A DNA stretch of 64,000 bases from the NCBI RefSeq assembly GCF_030409315.1, contig NZ_JAUFPS010000096.1, forward strand, positions 62,001 to 126,000. Direction: 5' to 3'. Under the pieces are notes generated by a model. It did no database searches, was not told the DNA's origin, and saw only the letters and a program-made list of their open reading frames with translations. Every line of letters starts with the position of its first letter. The stretch's first letter is position 1. This document shows positions 52,201 through 59,676 of the stretch, one piece after another. The translations under genes were made by a program, and so were the position numbers. The stretch is from Mucilaginibacter flavus. Its GTDB lineage: Bacteria; Bacteroidota; Bacteroidia; Sphingobacteriales; Sphingobacteriaceae.

Positions 52201-54871
52201 AATCATTTATGTTGATTGGCCAAACTGGTCGGAAAGGTTACAGCAAAGCAACCCAACCGAGGCAGCCATGCTTTCTTTTACAGCTGATAAACAAAGCTAC
52301 AAAGTTGGCGAACAGGCTACGTTAACTATCCCTACCCCAGGTGATGGCCGGGCTTTAATCAGCTTTGAAAATGGCAGCAAAGTTTTAAAAACCACCTGGA
52401 TTGATACTAAAAAGGGACAAACCCAATACAGCTTTACAGTTGAGCCGGAAATGGCACCAAACATTTTTGTAAACGTTACCCTGCTGCAAAGGCATTCGCA
52501 AACGGTGAACGATTTGCCTATCCGTATGTATGGCGCAATACCTTTAACTGTAAACAATCCCGAAACTATTTTGAAACCGGTGATCAATATGCCGGATAAA
52601 ATCAGACCTGAAACAGAATCGGCCATTACGGTATCGGAGGCATCGGGTAAGGAAATGACTTACACCATAGCCATCGTTGATGAAGGCCTGCTGGATATCA
52701 CCAATTACAAACTGCCCGATCCGCACGAAACTTTTTACGCCCGTGAAGCTTTGGGTGTTAAAACCTGGGATTTGTTTGATTACGTGATTGGCGCTTATGG
52801 CGGCGGCCTGGAACGCATTTTAAGCATTGGCGGCGACGGTAACCTGGGCACAAACAAAAACGTGTCTGTAAATCGCTTTAAGCCCGTTGTTAGATTTATG
52901 GGGCCGTTCCACCTTGCTGCAGGTGAAAAGCAAACCACGGCCTTTAAACTGCCACAATACGTAGGCTCTGTAAAAGCTATGGTTGTTGCCGGGCATGATG
53001 GCAGCTATGGTATTGCCGAAAAGGCGGTTGCGGTTAAAAAACCTTTGATGATACTGGCTACTTTACCACGCGTGCTTGGCCCGTCAGAAAAAGTGCAGTT
53101 GCCTGTTACTGTTTTTGCAATGGAACCTAATATAAAAACGGTAACCGTTTCTGTACAAAGCAATGCCTTCAGTAACCTAACCGGTAACAACACCCAAACC
53201 CTCACTTTCGCCAAAACCGGCGACCAACTGGCAACGTTTGATTTGAATGTAAAGGATTTTGTTGGCGTAGGCAAGGTAAAGATCATAGCCAAAAGCGGCA
53301 GTGAAACAGCTGCTTATGACGTTGAATTGAATATACGTAACCCCAACCCACCGGTTACACGCATCACCGAAAAAGAGTTAAAGCCAGGCGAAGCATGGAG
53401 TATGGCTTTCCAGGCAATCGGTATTGCAGGCACCAATAAAAACACCATCGCGGTTGCTTCTATCCCACCGTTAAATCTCGATAAACGTTTAGATTACCTG
53501 ATAGATTATCCGCACGGTTGTGTGGAACAAACCACTTCGGCAGCATTCCCGCAATTGTATCTTGATCAATTGCTTGACCTATCGGCAAGACAAAAGGCCG
53601 AATCTGAAAGGAATATCAAAGCAACCATCGCCCGTCTTAACGGTTTCCAGGTGCCGGGTGGAGGTTTAAGCTACTGGCCATACGGTGGCGCGGCCGACGA
53701 ATGGGGAACCAACTACGCTGGTCATTTTATGCTTGCAGCGCAGGCCCAAGGCTACAGTATGCCGTTAGGTTTTATAGAACAATGGAAAAAATTCCAAAAA
53801 CAAAAAGCCTTAACCTGGGCGCCTGATAGCCGCAGTTTTTATGGCGACGACCTGAACCAGGCCTATCGTCTGTACTTGTTAGCCCTCGCACGCTCTCCGG
53901 AGTTAGGGGCCATGAACCGCTTGCGCGAATTTAAATACCTGAGTGTTGAAGCCAAGTGGCGATTGGCTGCAGCTTATAAACTTGCCGGCCAGCCAGAAAT
54001 TGGTTTGAGGATGATAGCGGGTTTGCCAACCACAATTAAGCCGTACAACACCATGTTTGGCACCTACGGGTCCGACTTGCGGGATGAGGCTATGATATTG
54101 GAAACCCTCACCCTGCTTGGCAAACAAGCGCAAGCTGCAAGCCAGCTCAGAACAGTTGCCGCAAGATTATCGCAGGATGATTGGTATAGTACGCAAACCA
54201 CCGCTTATTCGCTCATAGCAATAGCGCAATATTGTGGGCAAAATCATTCACCGGGTAAACTTTCGTTCAACTTCCAGTCGGGCGCCGCTAAATCGGATGT
54301 AAACTCAGCATCTTATATATGGCAAAATGCGCTGGCTGCCAATGGTGGCAAAGTAACCATTAAAAACCAGGGTACTAACAGGCTTTATTTAAGACTGATA
54401 CAAAAAGGGCAACCATCATCGGGCTTAGATGTAAAAACATTTATCGACCCTAATGTTTTACAAATGCGGGTTGGTTACTTTAGCTTAACCGGCAAACCTA
54501 TCGACCCAGCATCCTTAAAACAAGGTACCGATTTTGTAGCCCAGGTGAATATCAAAAATCCAGGCAGGCGTGGCAGGTACGATAACCTGGCGCTAAGTCA
54601 AATCTTCCCATCAGGATGGGAGATCCTGAATAGCCGGATGCTGAACAACGATGAAGCGTTTAAGTCATCACCATCAGATTACCGCGACATCAGGGACGAC
54701 CGGGTTAATACTTATTTTAGTCTGTCGGAAGGACACGAGGTAACCTACTATGTAATGCTCAACGCGGCCTACGCCGGGCACTACTATTTGCCTGCCGTAT
54801 ATTGCGAGGCCATGTACAACAGCTCCATCAACAGCCTGATTAAAGGGCAATGGGTTGATGTGGTTAAATAA
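49280..54871 (+). CDS. Alpha-2-macroglobulin family protein (bacterial type)
   Basis: The gene encodes 1863 residues. One N-terminal membrane segment (about 15-32, no lipobox Cys) should anchor it in the inner membrane with the body in the periplasm. MG-type beta-sandwich domains follow, with an acidic Gly-rich insert at about 460-490. GLKGFLYGERGVWRPGDSIYMTFML marks the bacterial A2M core. The thioester motif GCVEQ is intact (Cys1414 to Gln1417), followed by the alpha-helical toroid (GGLSYWPYGGAADEWGTNYAGHF). Such proteins trap attacking proteases. The pbpC gene that often accompanies the E. coli homologue is absent. Confidence 0.94.
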   Translation: MENGYTRFRKRKSLITFGSALAVLLVIAYLIVNANKKIIVDPAFSKYIESYTTGVISKESTIRIRLANTVQVTHQQNEEVDNDLIDFSPSIKGKAYWVDARTIEFKPTKKLDPEKTYIADFKLGKLIDVPSKFNRFRFNFEVVKPDFNVTLNGLQTATSTSTDEMKLEGNIQTADVEDPALVEKIITINYLTPVKISWVHTGQTHTFKVTGLKRQSGEVAPLTVNWDGSSLDIDKKGDQKFEVPAIGDFKVLNIRAIQDNDQYVQIQFSDAIMVGQELNGLIGIGNIADAAYTIDGSVVKVYAPERLEGNYSVFVNEGVENISHKKITKTYTANVFFENRLPNVTIPGKGVILPDSGKLMMPFEAVNLKAVDVSIIKIYESNVPQYFQNNDFNGGQELRQVGKPIVQKTIRLDADKGINLHKKNRFMLDLDQMIRTEPGAIYRVIIGFRQEYSLYNCSLGGSGKKGDGDDEYEGGEQYSDNAGKVSDEDDDFWSRYDNFYPEGYSWQDKDNACTPSYYTKTRWAIRNIIASNIGLIAKRGNDNNMLVAVTDIMSAKPMDGVELQLLDYQKQIIFKTTSGSDGLANFSLKRKPYLLVAKKGSQRGYLKLDDGNSLPLSRFNVSGEEIQGGLKGFLYGERGVWRPGDSIYMTFMLEDKLKTLPADHPVEFELKDPNDKLYKRITQTKSVDGFYSFHTATETSSPTGNWTAKVKVGGASFEKKIKVETIMPNRLKLSLTFGGANELTKGNNANGKLSAQWLFGGAAQNLKAKVDAFLSPQATSFKNYKDYVFDDPTLAFNTQTQTVFDGKLSAEGNADVDANINVEKQAPGQLRANFLVKVFEPGGNFSIQQVSMPYNVYPGYVGIKTPTGSELSGMLVTDKDHQIDIADVDVNGNALAGTRNVELELYKVQWRWWWDQTGDETSNFTQDKYNKLIKTASVQLVNGRGKWNLRIPKADWGRYLIKVKDEQTGHSTGKIIYVDWPNWSERLQQSNPTEAAMLSFTADKQSYKVGEQATLTIPTPGDGRALISFENGSKVLKTTWIDTKKGQTQYSFTVEPEMAPNIFVNVTLLQRHSQTVNDLPIRMYGAIPLTVNNPETILKPVINMPDKIRPETESAITVSEASGKEMTYTIAIVDEGLLDITNYKLPDPHETFYAREALGVKTWDLFDYVIGAYGGGLERILSIGGDGNLGTNKNVSVNRFKPVVRFMGPFHLAAGEKQTTAFKLPQYVGSVKAMVVAGHDGSYGIAEKAVAVKKPLMILATLPRVLGPSEKVQLPVTVFAMEPNIKTVTVSVQSNAFSNLTGNNTQTLTFAKTGDQLATFDLNVKDFVGVGKVKIIAKSGSETAAYDVELNIRNPNPPVTRITEKELKPGEAWSMAFQAIGIAGTNKNTIAVASIPPLNLDKRLDYLIDYPHGCVEQTTSAAFPQLYLDQLLDLSARQKAESERNIKATIARLNGFQVPGGGLSYWPYGGAADEWGTNYAGHFMLAAQAQGYSMPLGFIEQWKKFQKQKALTWAPDSRSFYGDDLNQAYRLYLLALARSPELGAMNRLREFKYLSVEAKWRLAAAYKLAGQPEIGLRMIAGLPTTIKPYNTMFGTYGSDLRDEAMILETLTLLGKQAQAASQLRTVAARLSQDDWYSTQTTAYSLIAIAQYCGQNHSPGKLSFNFQSGAAKSDVNSASYIWQNALAANGGKVTIKNQGTNRLYLRLIQKGQPSSGLDVKTFIDPNVLQMRVGYFSLTGKPIDPASLKQGTDFVAQVNIKNPGRRGRYDNLALSQIFPSGWEILNSRMLNNDEAFKSSPSDYRDIRDDRVNTYFSLSEGHEVTYYVMLNAAYAGHYYLPAVYCEAMYNSSINSLIKGQWVDVVK

Positions 54872-54898
54872 CACTGCATGAATTAACCAACCGATGAA

Positions 54899-54931
54899 AA
54901 ACTTACGAAGTTTCAAAAACTTCGTAAGTTT
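54899..54931. repeat. AAACTTACGAAGT palindrome, copy 1
   Basis: AAACTTACGAAGTTT (54899-54913) and its complement (54917-54931) are separated by 3 nt. A second copy lies at 56644-56676. The two copies bracket the Crp-like/oxidoreductase pair. Confidence 0.8.
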
Positions 54932-54984
54932 GGATTTGCAGCATTCAATTATACGCGTTGCTAAAACGGTTTACTAACCAGGAT

Positions 54985-55569
54985 ATGTTTTTCCATTTCA
55001 CAGATAAATTCCCCCAGCTAATCCCCTATCTTGATAAGTACAGGGCGTTTTTAAAGCGGATGGAGATTTCTGCTAAAACGGTTTTGCTGGAGGAAGGCAG
55101 CGTGTCTCAAAACTATATATACGTAGAAAAAGGCTGTGTACGCGCTTTTTTCAACAATAACGGCGAAGCTAAAACGGTTCAGTTCTTTTTTGAAAATGAG
55201 GGCCTCACCTCTTTTGAAAGTTTCACCAATAATTCCCCAAGCCTTTTAACCATTGAAGCTATCGAACCATCTGTGGTGCACTTACTGCCTAAAAAATATG
55301 TGAACCAATTGGTAAAAGATTTAATTAAAGAACCCGAGTTTGCGCAACTGATACTACAAGTGTCTGCGGGCAGGCAAATGCATTACATGAACGAGTTTTT
55401 CTCCTTCATCCGCGATACACCGGAGGAACGGTATCAAAATCTTTTGAATAATCGCCCTCATATTATTCAGCGGGTACCGCAGCATTACATTGCATCATAC
55501 CTGGGCGTTACCACAGTTCATCTTAGCCGCATTAAAAGTAAGATAGCTAAGGGCAAAGCCCATTTCTAA
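54985..55569 (+). CDS. Crp/Fnr-family transcriptional regulator
   Basis: The gene encodes 194 residues from ATG 54985; a TTG at 54958 is an alternative. The cyclic-nucleotide-binding-like domain (~10-120) has the pattern LEEGSVSQNYIYVEKGCVRAFF but lacks the classic cAMP-binding Arg-Ser signature. The helical hinge (SAGRQMHYMNEFFSFI, TPEERYQNLL) and winged-helix end (VPQHYIASYLGVTTVHLSRIKSKI) fit the Bacteroidota Crp group, which often controls an adjacent oxidoreductase or efflux gene. A perfect palindrome lies 5 bp behind it, upstream of such a gene. Confidence 0.9.
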   Translation: MFFHFTDKFPQLIPYLDKYRAFLKRMEISAKTVLLEEGSVSQNYIYVEKGCVRAFFNNNGEAKTVQFFFENEGLTSFESFTNNSPSLLTIEAIEPSVVHLLPKKYVNQLVKDLIKEPEFAQLILQVSAGRQMHYMNEFFSFIRDTPEERYQNLLNNRPHIIQRVPQHYIASYLGVTTVHLSRIKSKIAKGKAHF

Positions 55570-55574
55570 AACTT

Positions 55575-55590
55575 GATAACATATGTTATC
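55575..55590. promoter_or_regulatory. Palindromic operator candidate for the Crp-like regulator
   Basis: GATAACATATGTTATC is a perfect 16-bp palindrome. Its core TAACAtaTGTTA has the layout of sites bound by Crp/Fnr-family proteins such as PrfA. It lies 22 bp upstream of the -7 box of the next gene. Confidence 0.6.
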
Positions 55591-55612
55591 GTGTCGTCGC
55601 CATTGGCCGCCG

Positions 55613-55620
55613 TAGTTTTG
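55613..55620 (+). promoter_or_regulatory. -7 box of the oxidoreductase gene
   Basis: TAGTTTTG is a perfect match, 21 nt before the ATG at 55642. Confidence 0.6.
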
Positions 55621-55641
55621 TTTTATCAAAAAGCAAACAAA

Positions 55642-56613
55642 ATGAAAGCAGCGGTAATATATCAAAAAGGCGAGCTACCACAGTACGTGGATTTCCCCGA
55701 ACCTATAGCAAAAAACGATGACGAATTATTAGTAACCGTAAAGGCGGTGGCTATTAAACATCTTGACAAAGGCACAGCATCCGGCAAACACTATTCAAGC
55801 GATACACCAAAAGAAGGCGGCCGTGTAATTGGCGGCGACGGAGCTTGTGTTTTAGAGGACGGTACACGAGTATACGGCATAGCAATAAATGGCATGCTTG
55901 CCGAAAAAGCGATTATCCATAAAAGCAGGATAGTGAAAATTCCCGATGGATTGGACGATGCTATAGCTTCCGCGCTCCCAAACGCGGTGATTGGCGCGGC
56001 GATGGGGCTAAAATTTAAAGCTGATATTAAACAGGGAGATATTGTACTGGTTAATGGTGCTACTGGTTTTACAGGGCGCATAGCCGTACAAATAGCCAGA
56101 CACTACGGCGCTGCAAAAATAATTATAACGGGTAGAAACGAAGAATCGCTCAATGACCTGTTATCACTCGGTGCCGATGAAAAGATTTCGGTATTACAGG
56201 ACGATGATAGTTTCAAAGCACAACTTGCCGCAATACATTCAACTACCCCAATTGACATTATCATAGATTATTTGTGGGGACATACCGCCGAAATGATCCT
56301 GGCTTGTTTAAAAGGCAATAGCTCCTTTACCAATAAAATAAGATATGTATCTGTTGGTAGTATGATGGGCGATTTGATCCAGTTATCCGCAGCAAACCTA
56401 AGAAGTGTTGATCTACAATTAACCGGCTCAGGCCTTGGTGCTTGGTCTAAACAGCAGGTTGCACAACTTTTTAGCGAGATTTTGCCGGAGATGTTTGAAT
56501 TAGCTGTTGCGGGTAAGCTTAAAGTGGATATTACAGAAGTTAAGCTTGAGGATATAACAGCGCTTTGGGATCTTGATGTGCCGGGTGGGAAGCGGCTGGT
56601 AGTGACGATTTAA
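55642..56613 (+). CDS. Zinc-independent quinone-oxidoreductase-like MDR dehydrogenase
   Basis: The gene encodes 323 residues from ATG 55642; the open frame upstream to 55573 covers the operator and promoter. The MDR fold shows an N-terminal GroES-like part (DELLVTVKAVAIKHLDKGTASG), GGDGACVLEDGTRVYG, and the nucleotide site VLVNGATGFTGRIAVQIARHYGA. The zinc-binding cysteines of alcohol dehydrogenases are missing, which points to the quinone oxidoreductase branch using NADPH. It probably detoxifies reactive carbonyls or quinones. Control by the Crp-like protein encoded just upstream is inferred from the palindrome between them. Confidence 0.88.
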   Translation: MKAAVIYQKGELPQYVDFPEPIAKNDDELLVTVKAVAIKHLDKGTASGKHYSSDTPKEGGRVIGGDGACVLEDGTRVYGIAINGMLAEKAIIHKSRIVKIPDGLDDAIASALPNAVIGAAMGLKFKADIKQGDIVLVNGATGFTGRIAVQIARHYGAAKIIITGRNEESLNDLLSLGADEKISVLQDDDSFKAQLAAIHSTTPIDIIIDYLWGHTAEMILACLKGNSSFTNKIRYVSVGSMMGDLIQLSAANLRSVDLQLTGSGLGAWSKQQVAQLFSEILPEMFELAVAGKLKVDITEVKLEDITALWDLDVPGGKRLVVTI

Positions 56614-56643
56614 GGTCTTAAAATCCACGAATGAACAAGGGAA

Positions 56644-56676
56644 AAACTTACGAAGTCTTTAAGACTTCGTAAGTTT
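56644..56676. repeat. AAACTTACGAAGT palindrome, copy 2
   Basis: AAACTTACGAAGTCTT (56644-56659) and its exact complement (56661-56676) have a 1-nt spacer. It shares the outer 13 bp of each arm, and the trailing GG, with copy 1 at 54899. Confidence 0.8.
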
Positions 56677-56723
56677 GGCTCTGCGATTAACAAAAATAAG
56701 TGTTTTGATAAGTCAATAAAACC

Positions 56724-57614
56724 CTATTTGTTCTGCGTTACCTTCACCCAATCAACCAGCATTTTGGCCTGGTGATTTTTGATAAGTTTAACGGTCGAGG
56801 CGGGTAAGCCATTGTAAGGCTCTTTTACGCCATTAATCTTTTCGGGATAAGCGCCGCCTAAAGCATAGTCAAAAATAAGGTACTTTTTGCTGTCGAATGC
56901 CCATTTACCGTAATGCTCGGCCATTTTGCGGCTCACTCTAAACATCAGCTTGCCATCGTACACAAAATCAAGATAATCCGGTGTCCAGTCTACGCCGTAA
57001 ATATGCCATTTGGTAACATCGTTATTAGCGTCAAAATATTGCCGATTAACAAAGGGGGTTTCACCGCTGTAGCCAGGGCCATGCACCGCGGCGCTTGCCC
57101 AATCTTTTTCACCAATGTATTCCATAATATCAACCTCGCCGGTTGCGGGCCATTCGTCGTTACCCAGCATCCACCAGGCAGGCCATAAGCCCGCGCCATC
57201 GGTTAATTTTATTTTTGCATAGGCGCTCCCGTAGGCAAAATCAAATTTCCCCTTGGTGTTTATCCTGCCGGATATGAAGTCAAAGTGCTGCCCGTCCTTA
57301 GTTACAAAACCCGGCATCGATTGCGGGCGAATCAACAAAGCGCCGTTTTTAGCCCCCTCGGCTGCCGCGCCTTTCACGGTAAAAATAGTAGCGCTGGTAT
57401 CGGTATATGCCTGCAACTCGTTGTTAACGTGCATACCGGTGATCTCTACATTCCATTTGCTCCTATCCAGTTTGCTACCGTTAAAATCGTCGAAGAAAAC
57501 AACTTTGGCAGATTTAGTCGCCGCTTTCTTTTGTTGCGCAAACGCGGTCGTCGATAATGCGAAGATGCCGCAAAACGAGCATATAAAAGTGAACCCAAAC
57601 TTTCGGTATATCAT
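56724..57614 (-). CDS. Secreted GH16 beta-glucanase (laminarinase-type)
   Basis: The gene encodes 296 residues with a signal peptide (cleaved near STTAFAQ). The GH16 catalytic motif is GEVDIMEYIG (two Glu and one Asp on one strand), preceded by GLWPAWWMLGND. The form with the extra Met is that of laminarinases and related beta-1,3-glucanases. It lacks a lipobox, so it is probably periplasmic or released. It is the last gene of the polysaccharide locus, 90 bp behind the second GH16 gene, with a long hairpin between. Confidence 0.93.
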   Translation of the reverse strand: MIYRKFGFTFICSFCGIFALSTTAFAQQKKAATKSAKVVFFDDFNGSKLDRSKWNVEITGMHVNNELQAYTDTSATIFTVKGAAAEGAKNGALLIRPQSMPGFVTKDGQHFDFISGRINTKGKFDFAYGSAYAKIKLTDGAGLWPAWWMLGNDEWPATGEVDIMEYIGEKDWASAAVHGPGYSGETPFVNRQYFDANNDVTKWHIYGVDWTPDYLDFVYDGKLMFRVSRKMAEHYGKWAFDSKKYLIFDYALGGAYPEKINGVKEPYNGLPASTVKLIKNHQAKMLVDWVKVTQNK

Positions 57615-57656
57615 ATAGTATTAATTAAGATAGTTTGACTTAAATAATTTGTTTAA

Positions 57657-57693
57657 ACCGGTGCTGTTCGCCTTTAAAGCAAACGGCACCGGT
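57657..57693 (-). promoter_or_regulatory. Long hairpin between the two GH16 genes
   Basis: ACCGGTGC (57657-57664) pairs with GCACCGGT (57686-57693), extended inward by TGTT/AACG and GC/GC pairs around a CTTTAAA loop. Without a clear T run it may be an RNA-processing or partial termination signal that sets the level of the last gene. Confidence 0.6.
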
Positions 57694-57704
57694 ATTTATA
57701 AAGC

Positions 57705-58760
57705 TTATTGGTACAGGCGGATGTAATCAACCTCCATAGTAGCATTGTTGAAAGCCGGATCAACCGCGCCGCCAAAATTACCTCCCATGGCCACATTTAA
57801 AATGATGAAAAACTTGTGGTTGAACGGTAGCGTACTGTCGTTAGGAACAGTAAAATATACCACATCGTCAACCATAAATTTAACGGCAGTTGCCGACCAA
57901 TCAAGCGCGTACCGATGAAAATCGGTAGTGGCACCGGTAATCATCGTATTGCCGCCAACAGCGTTACCACCAGAGTGACCTGGGTAATGAACCGTGCCAT
58001 AAATTTTATTAAGACTGTTACCTACGTGCTCCATAATGTCAATCTCACCACAGCCCGGCCATGGGTTAGTAGCAATATCATCGCCCATTGCCCATATGGC
58101 AGGCCATGTGCCGGCACCGGCGGGTAGTTTAGCCCTGATCTCCAGTTTACCGTATTTAAAGGAAAACTTATTGAGCGTAAGTATCCTTGCCGAGGTATAT
58201 GCGCTGCCCATATAAGCCTCTTTTTTGAGGTTTATTTTTAGCGTACCACCCGATACCACCGCATTATCTGTACGGTTGGTATAATATTCCAGCTCGTTAT
58301 TGCCCCAGCCGTTATTATTACCCAGGTCATATCCCCATAAAGAAGGATCTGGCGCGCCATCGGTATTGAACTCTTCGGCCCAGGTAGCACCCGATCCTGT
58401 ACCACCGGTTGATGCCGTTAATGACACTGACACCTGAATAGACGTAACCGAAGTTTGGCCAGTACTGCTTTTGGCGGTAACTTTTATAGTATAAGTACCT
58501 GCTGCCAGGTACTTATAGGTTACGGTTCCGGTTGTTGAAGTTTGAAACAAACCATTGCCAAAATCAAACTCGTAGCTAACCGCGTTCTGGGCCGTTGCCG
58601 TAAGACTTACGTTTCCACTGGCATCGGTACTTACTGTTGAGGTAAGCTTTAGCCCGGTAGGCGGATTATTGGGAGTGCCTGTACCGTCCCCACCCTTTTT
58701 GCCGCATGCGGCAAATGCACACACCAGGAGCACTAAAATCGATAATCTTAAATATTTCAT
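57705..58760 (-). CDS. Lipoprotein GH16 beta-glucanase with PKD domain
   Basis: The gene encodes 351 residues with a lipoprotein signal (LVCAFAAC, Cys about 19) and a Gly-rich stretch typical of surface lipoproteins (GKKGGDGTG). One PKD domain (~37-112, YEFDFGNG, YKYLAAGTYTIKVTA) is followed by GH16 (~125-351) with the catalytic GEIDIMEHVG and TVHYPGHSGGN. It should cut beta-1,3-glucan at the cell surface for import by the SusC/D pair upstream. It is 8 bp behind the PKD lipoprotein gene. Confidence 0.94.
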   Translation of the reverse strand: MKYLRLSILVLLVCAFAACGKKGGDGTGTPNNPPTGLKLTSTVSTDASGNVSLTATAQNAVSYEFDFGNGLFQTSTTGTVTYKYLAAGTYTIKVTAKSSTGQTSVTSIQVSVSLTASTGGTGSGATWAEEFNTDGAPDPSLWGYDLGNNNGWGNNELEYYTNRTDNAVVSGGTLKINLKKEAYMGSAYTSARILTLNKFSFKYGKLEIRAKLPAGAGTWPAIWAMGDDIATNPWPGCGEIDIMEHVGNSLNKIYGTVHYPGHSGGNAVGGNTMITGATTDFHRYALDWSATAVKFMVDDVVYFTVPNDSTLPFNHKFFIILNVAMGGNFGGAVDPAFNNATMEVDYIRLYQ

Positions 58761-58768
58761 ATGGTTTG

Positions 58769-59665
58769 TTATTTAACTTTCAGTTTTTGATACCAGGCCA
58801 GCCCATCAATACCAATATTACGTAAAGATATGTTGGTATCACTTATTGATAAAATTTCATAAGTGTTGGCGCCCGTACCAAAATTAATTAAGCCATTGCC
58901 CGGTACCATAAACTGCACCATGGTTGAATTGCCCGAGTTTGAACCCGAAGTGGCATCCATAAACACCAGCTTTTTAGAACCACTTTCGTCAATATCATAA
59001 CAATTATCGCCACCGGCCTTGCCATAATAAGCAGTTGAAGCAGCTATTACAAATGATTGACCTTTGTTGTTAACGCTCATCAGGATATTTCCATTAGCAT
59101 CTTTGGTAAAGGTGATCTCATCATCGTACAAACAATCAGCACGTTGATTTGGTGTAGCAGCATAATAATCTGGCGTAAAAGTATTGGTTGGCCCTACTCC
59201 TACGTGGCCAGGCGCATTTCTGTCGGTAACCCAGGTACGTGAAGTGCCGCCTGTTAAACCTTCTACAATTGCAGGTGGAATAGTGTACGCGACAAACACC
59301 GTGATTTTTTTACTGATGGTTGAAGTAGCGCCACCGGTACCTATCGCATTTACCGTAATGGTGTAATTAAATATACCCGGGTTATTATACTTATAGATAA
59401 TTACGCCCGACGATACAATTTGCTTATTACCATCGCCAAAATCTACGTTGTAGGTAATAGCATTGGTTGCCGATACGTTTATAGCAACTGTACCCACGCC
59501 AGAACCGGTTGGGTTTGCCGCGTCGGCACCGGTAATGGTTGCGGTTAATTTTAAATCGGATGGCGTTTTAATTTCACCAAACGAATACTTTGTTTTAGTA
59601 CAGCTGCTGTAAGTGATAACAGCTGCAATAAAAAACATCGCGATTAATTTTATTTTCAATTTCAT
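58769..59665 (-). CDS. PKD-domain lipoprotein, probable surface glycan-binding protein
   Basis: The gene encodes 298 residues with a lipoprotein signal (VITYSSC). A PKD-like domain (~35-125: YNVDFGDGNKQ, YKYNNPGIFNYTITV) opens the protein. The C-terminal part (~130-298) is beta-rich with no catalytic motif I recognise. The place in the operon, between a CBM-like lipoprotein and GH16 enzymes, is where surface glycan-binding proteins are usually encoded. The gene gaps on either side are 8 and 11 bp. Confidence 0.8.
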   Translation of the reverse strand: MKLKIKLIAMFFIAAVITYSSCTKTKYSFGEIKTPSDLKLTATITGADAANPTGSGVGTVAINVSATNAITYNVDFGDGNKQIVSSGVIIYKYNNPGIFNYTITVNAIGTGGATSTISKKITVFVAYTIPPAIVEGLTGGTSRTWVTDRNAPGHVGVGPTNTFTPDYYAATPNQRADCLYDDEITFTKDANGNILMSVNNKGQSFVIAASTAYYGKAGGDNCYDIDESGSKKLVFMDATSGSNSGNSTMVQFMVPGNGLINFGTGANTYEILSISDTNISLRNIGIDGLAWYQKLKVK

Positions 59666-59676
59666 GATCAGTTAAA

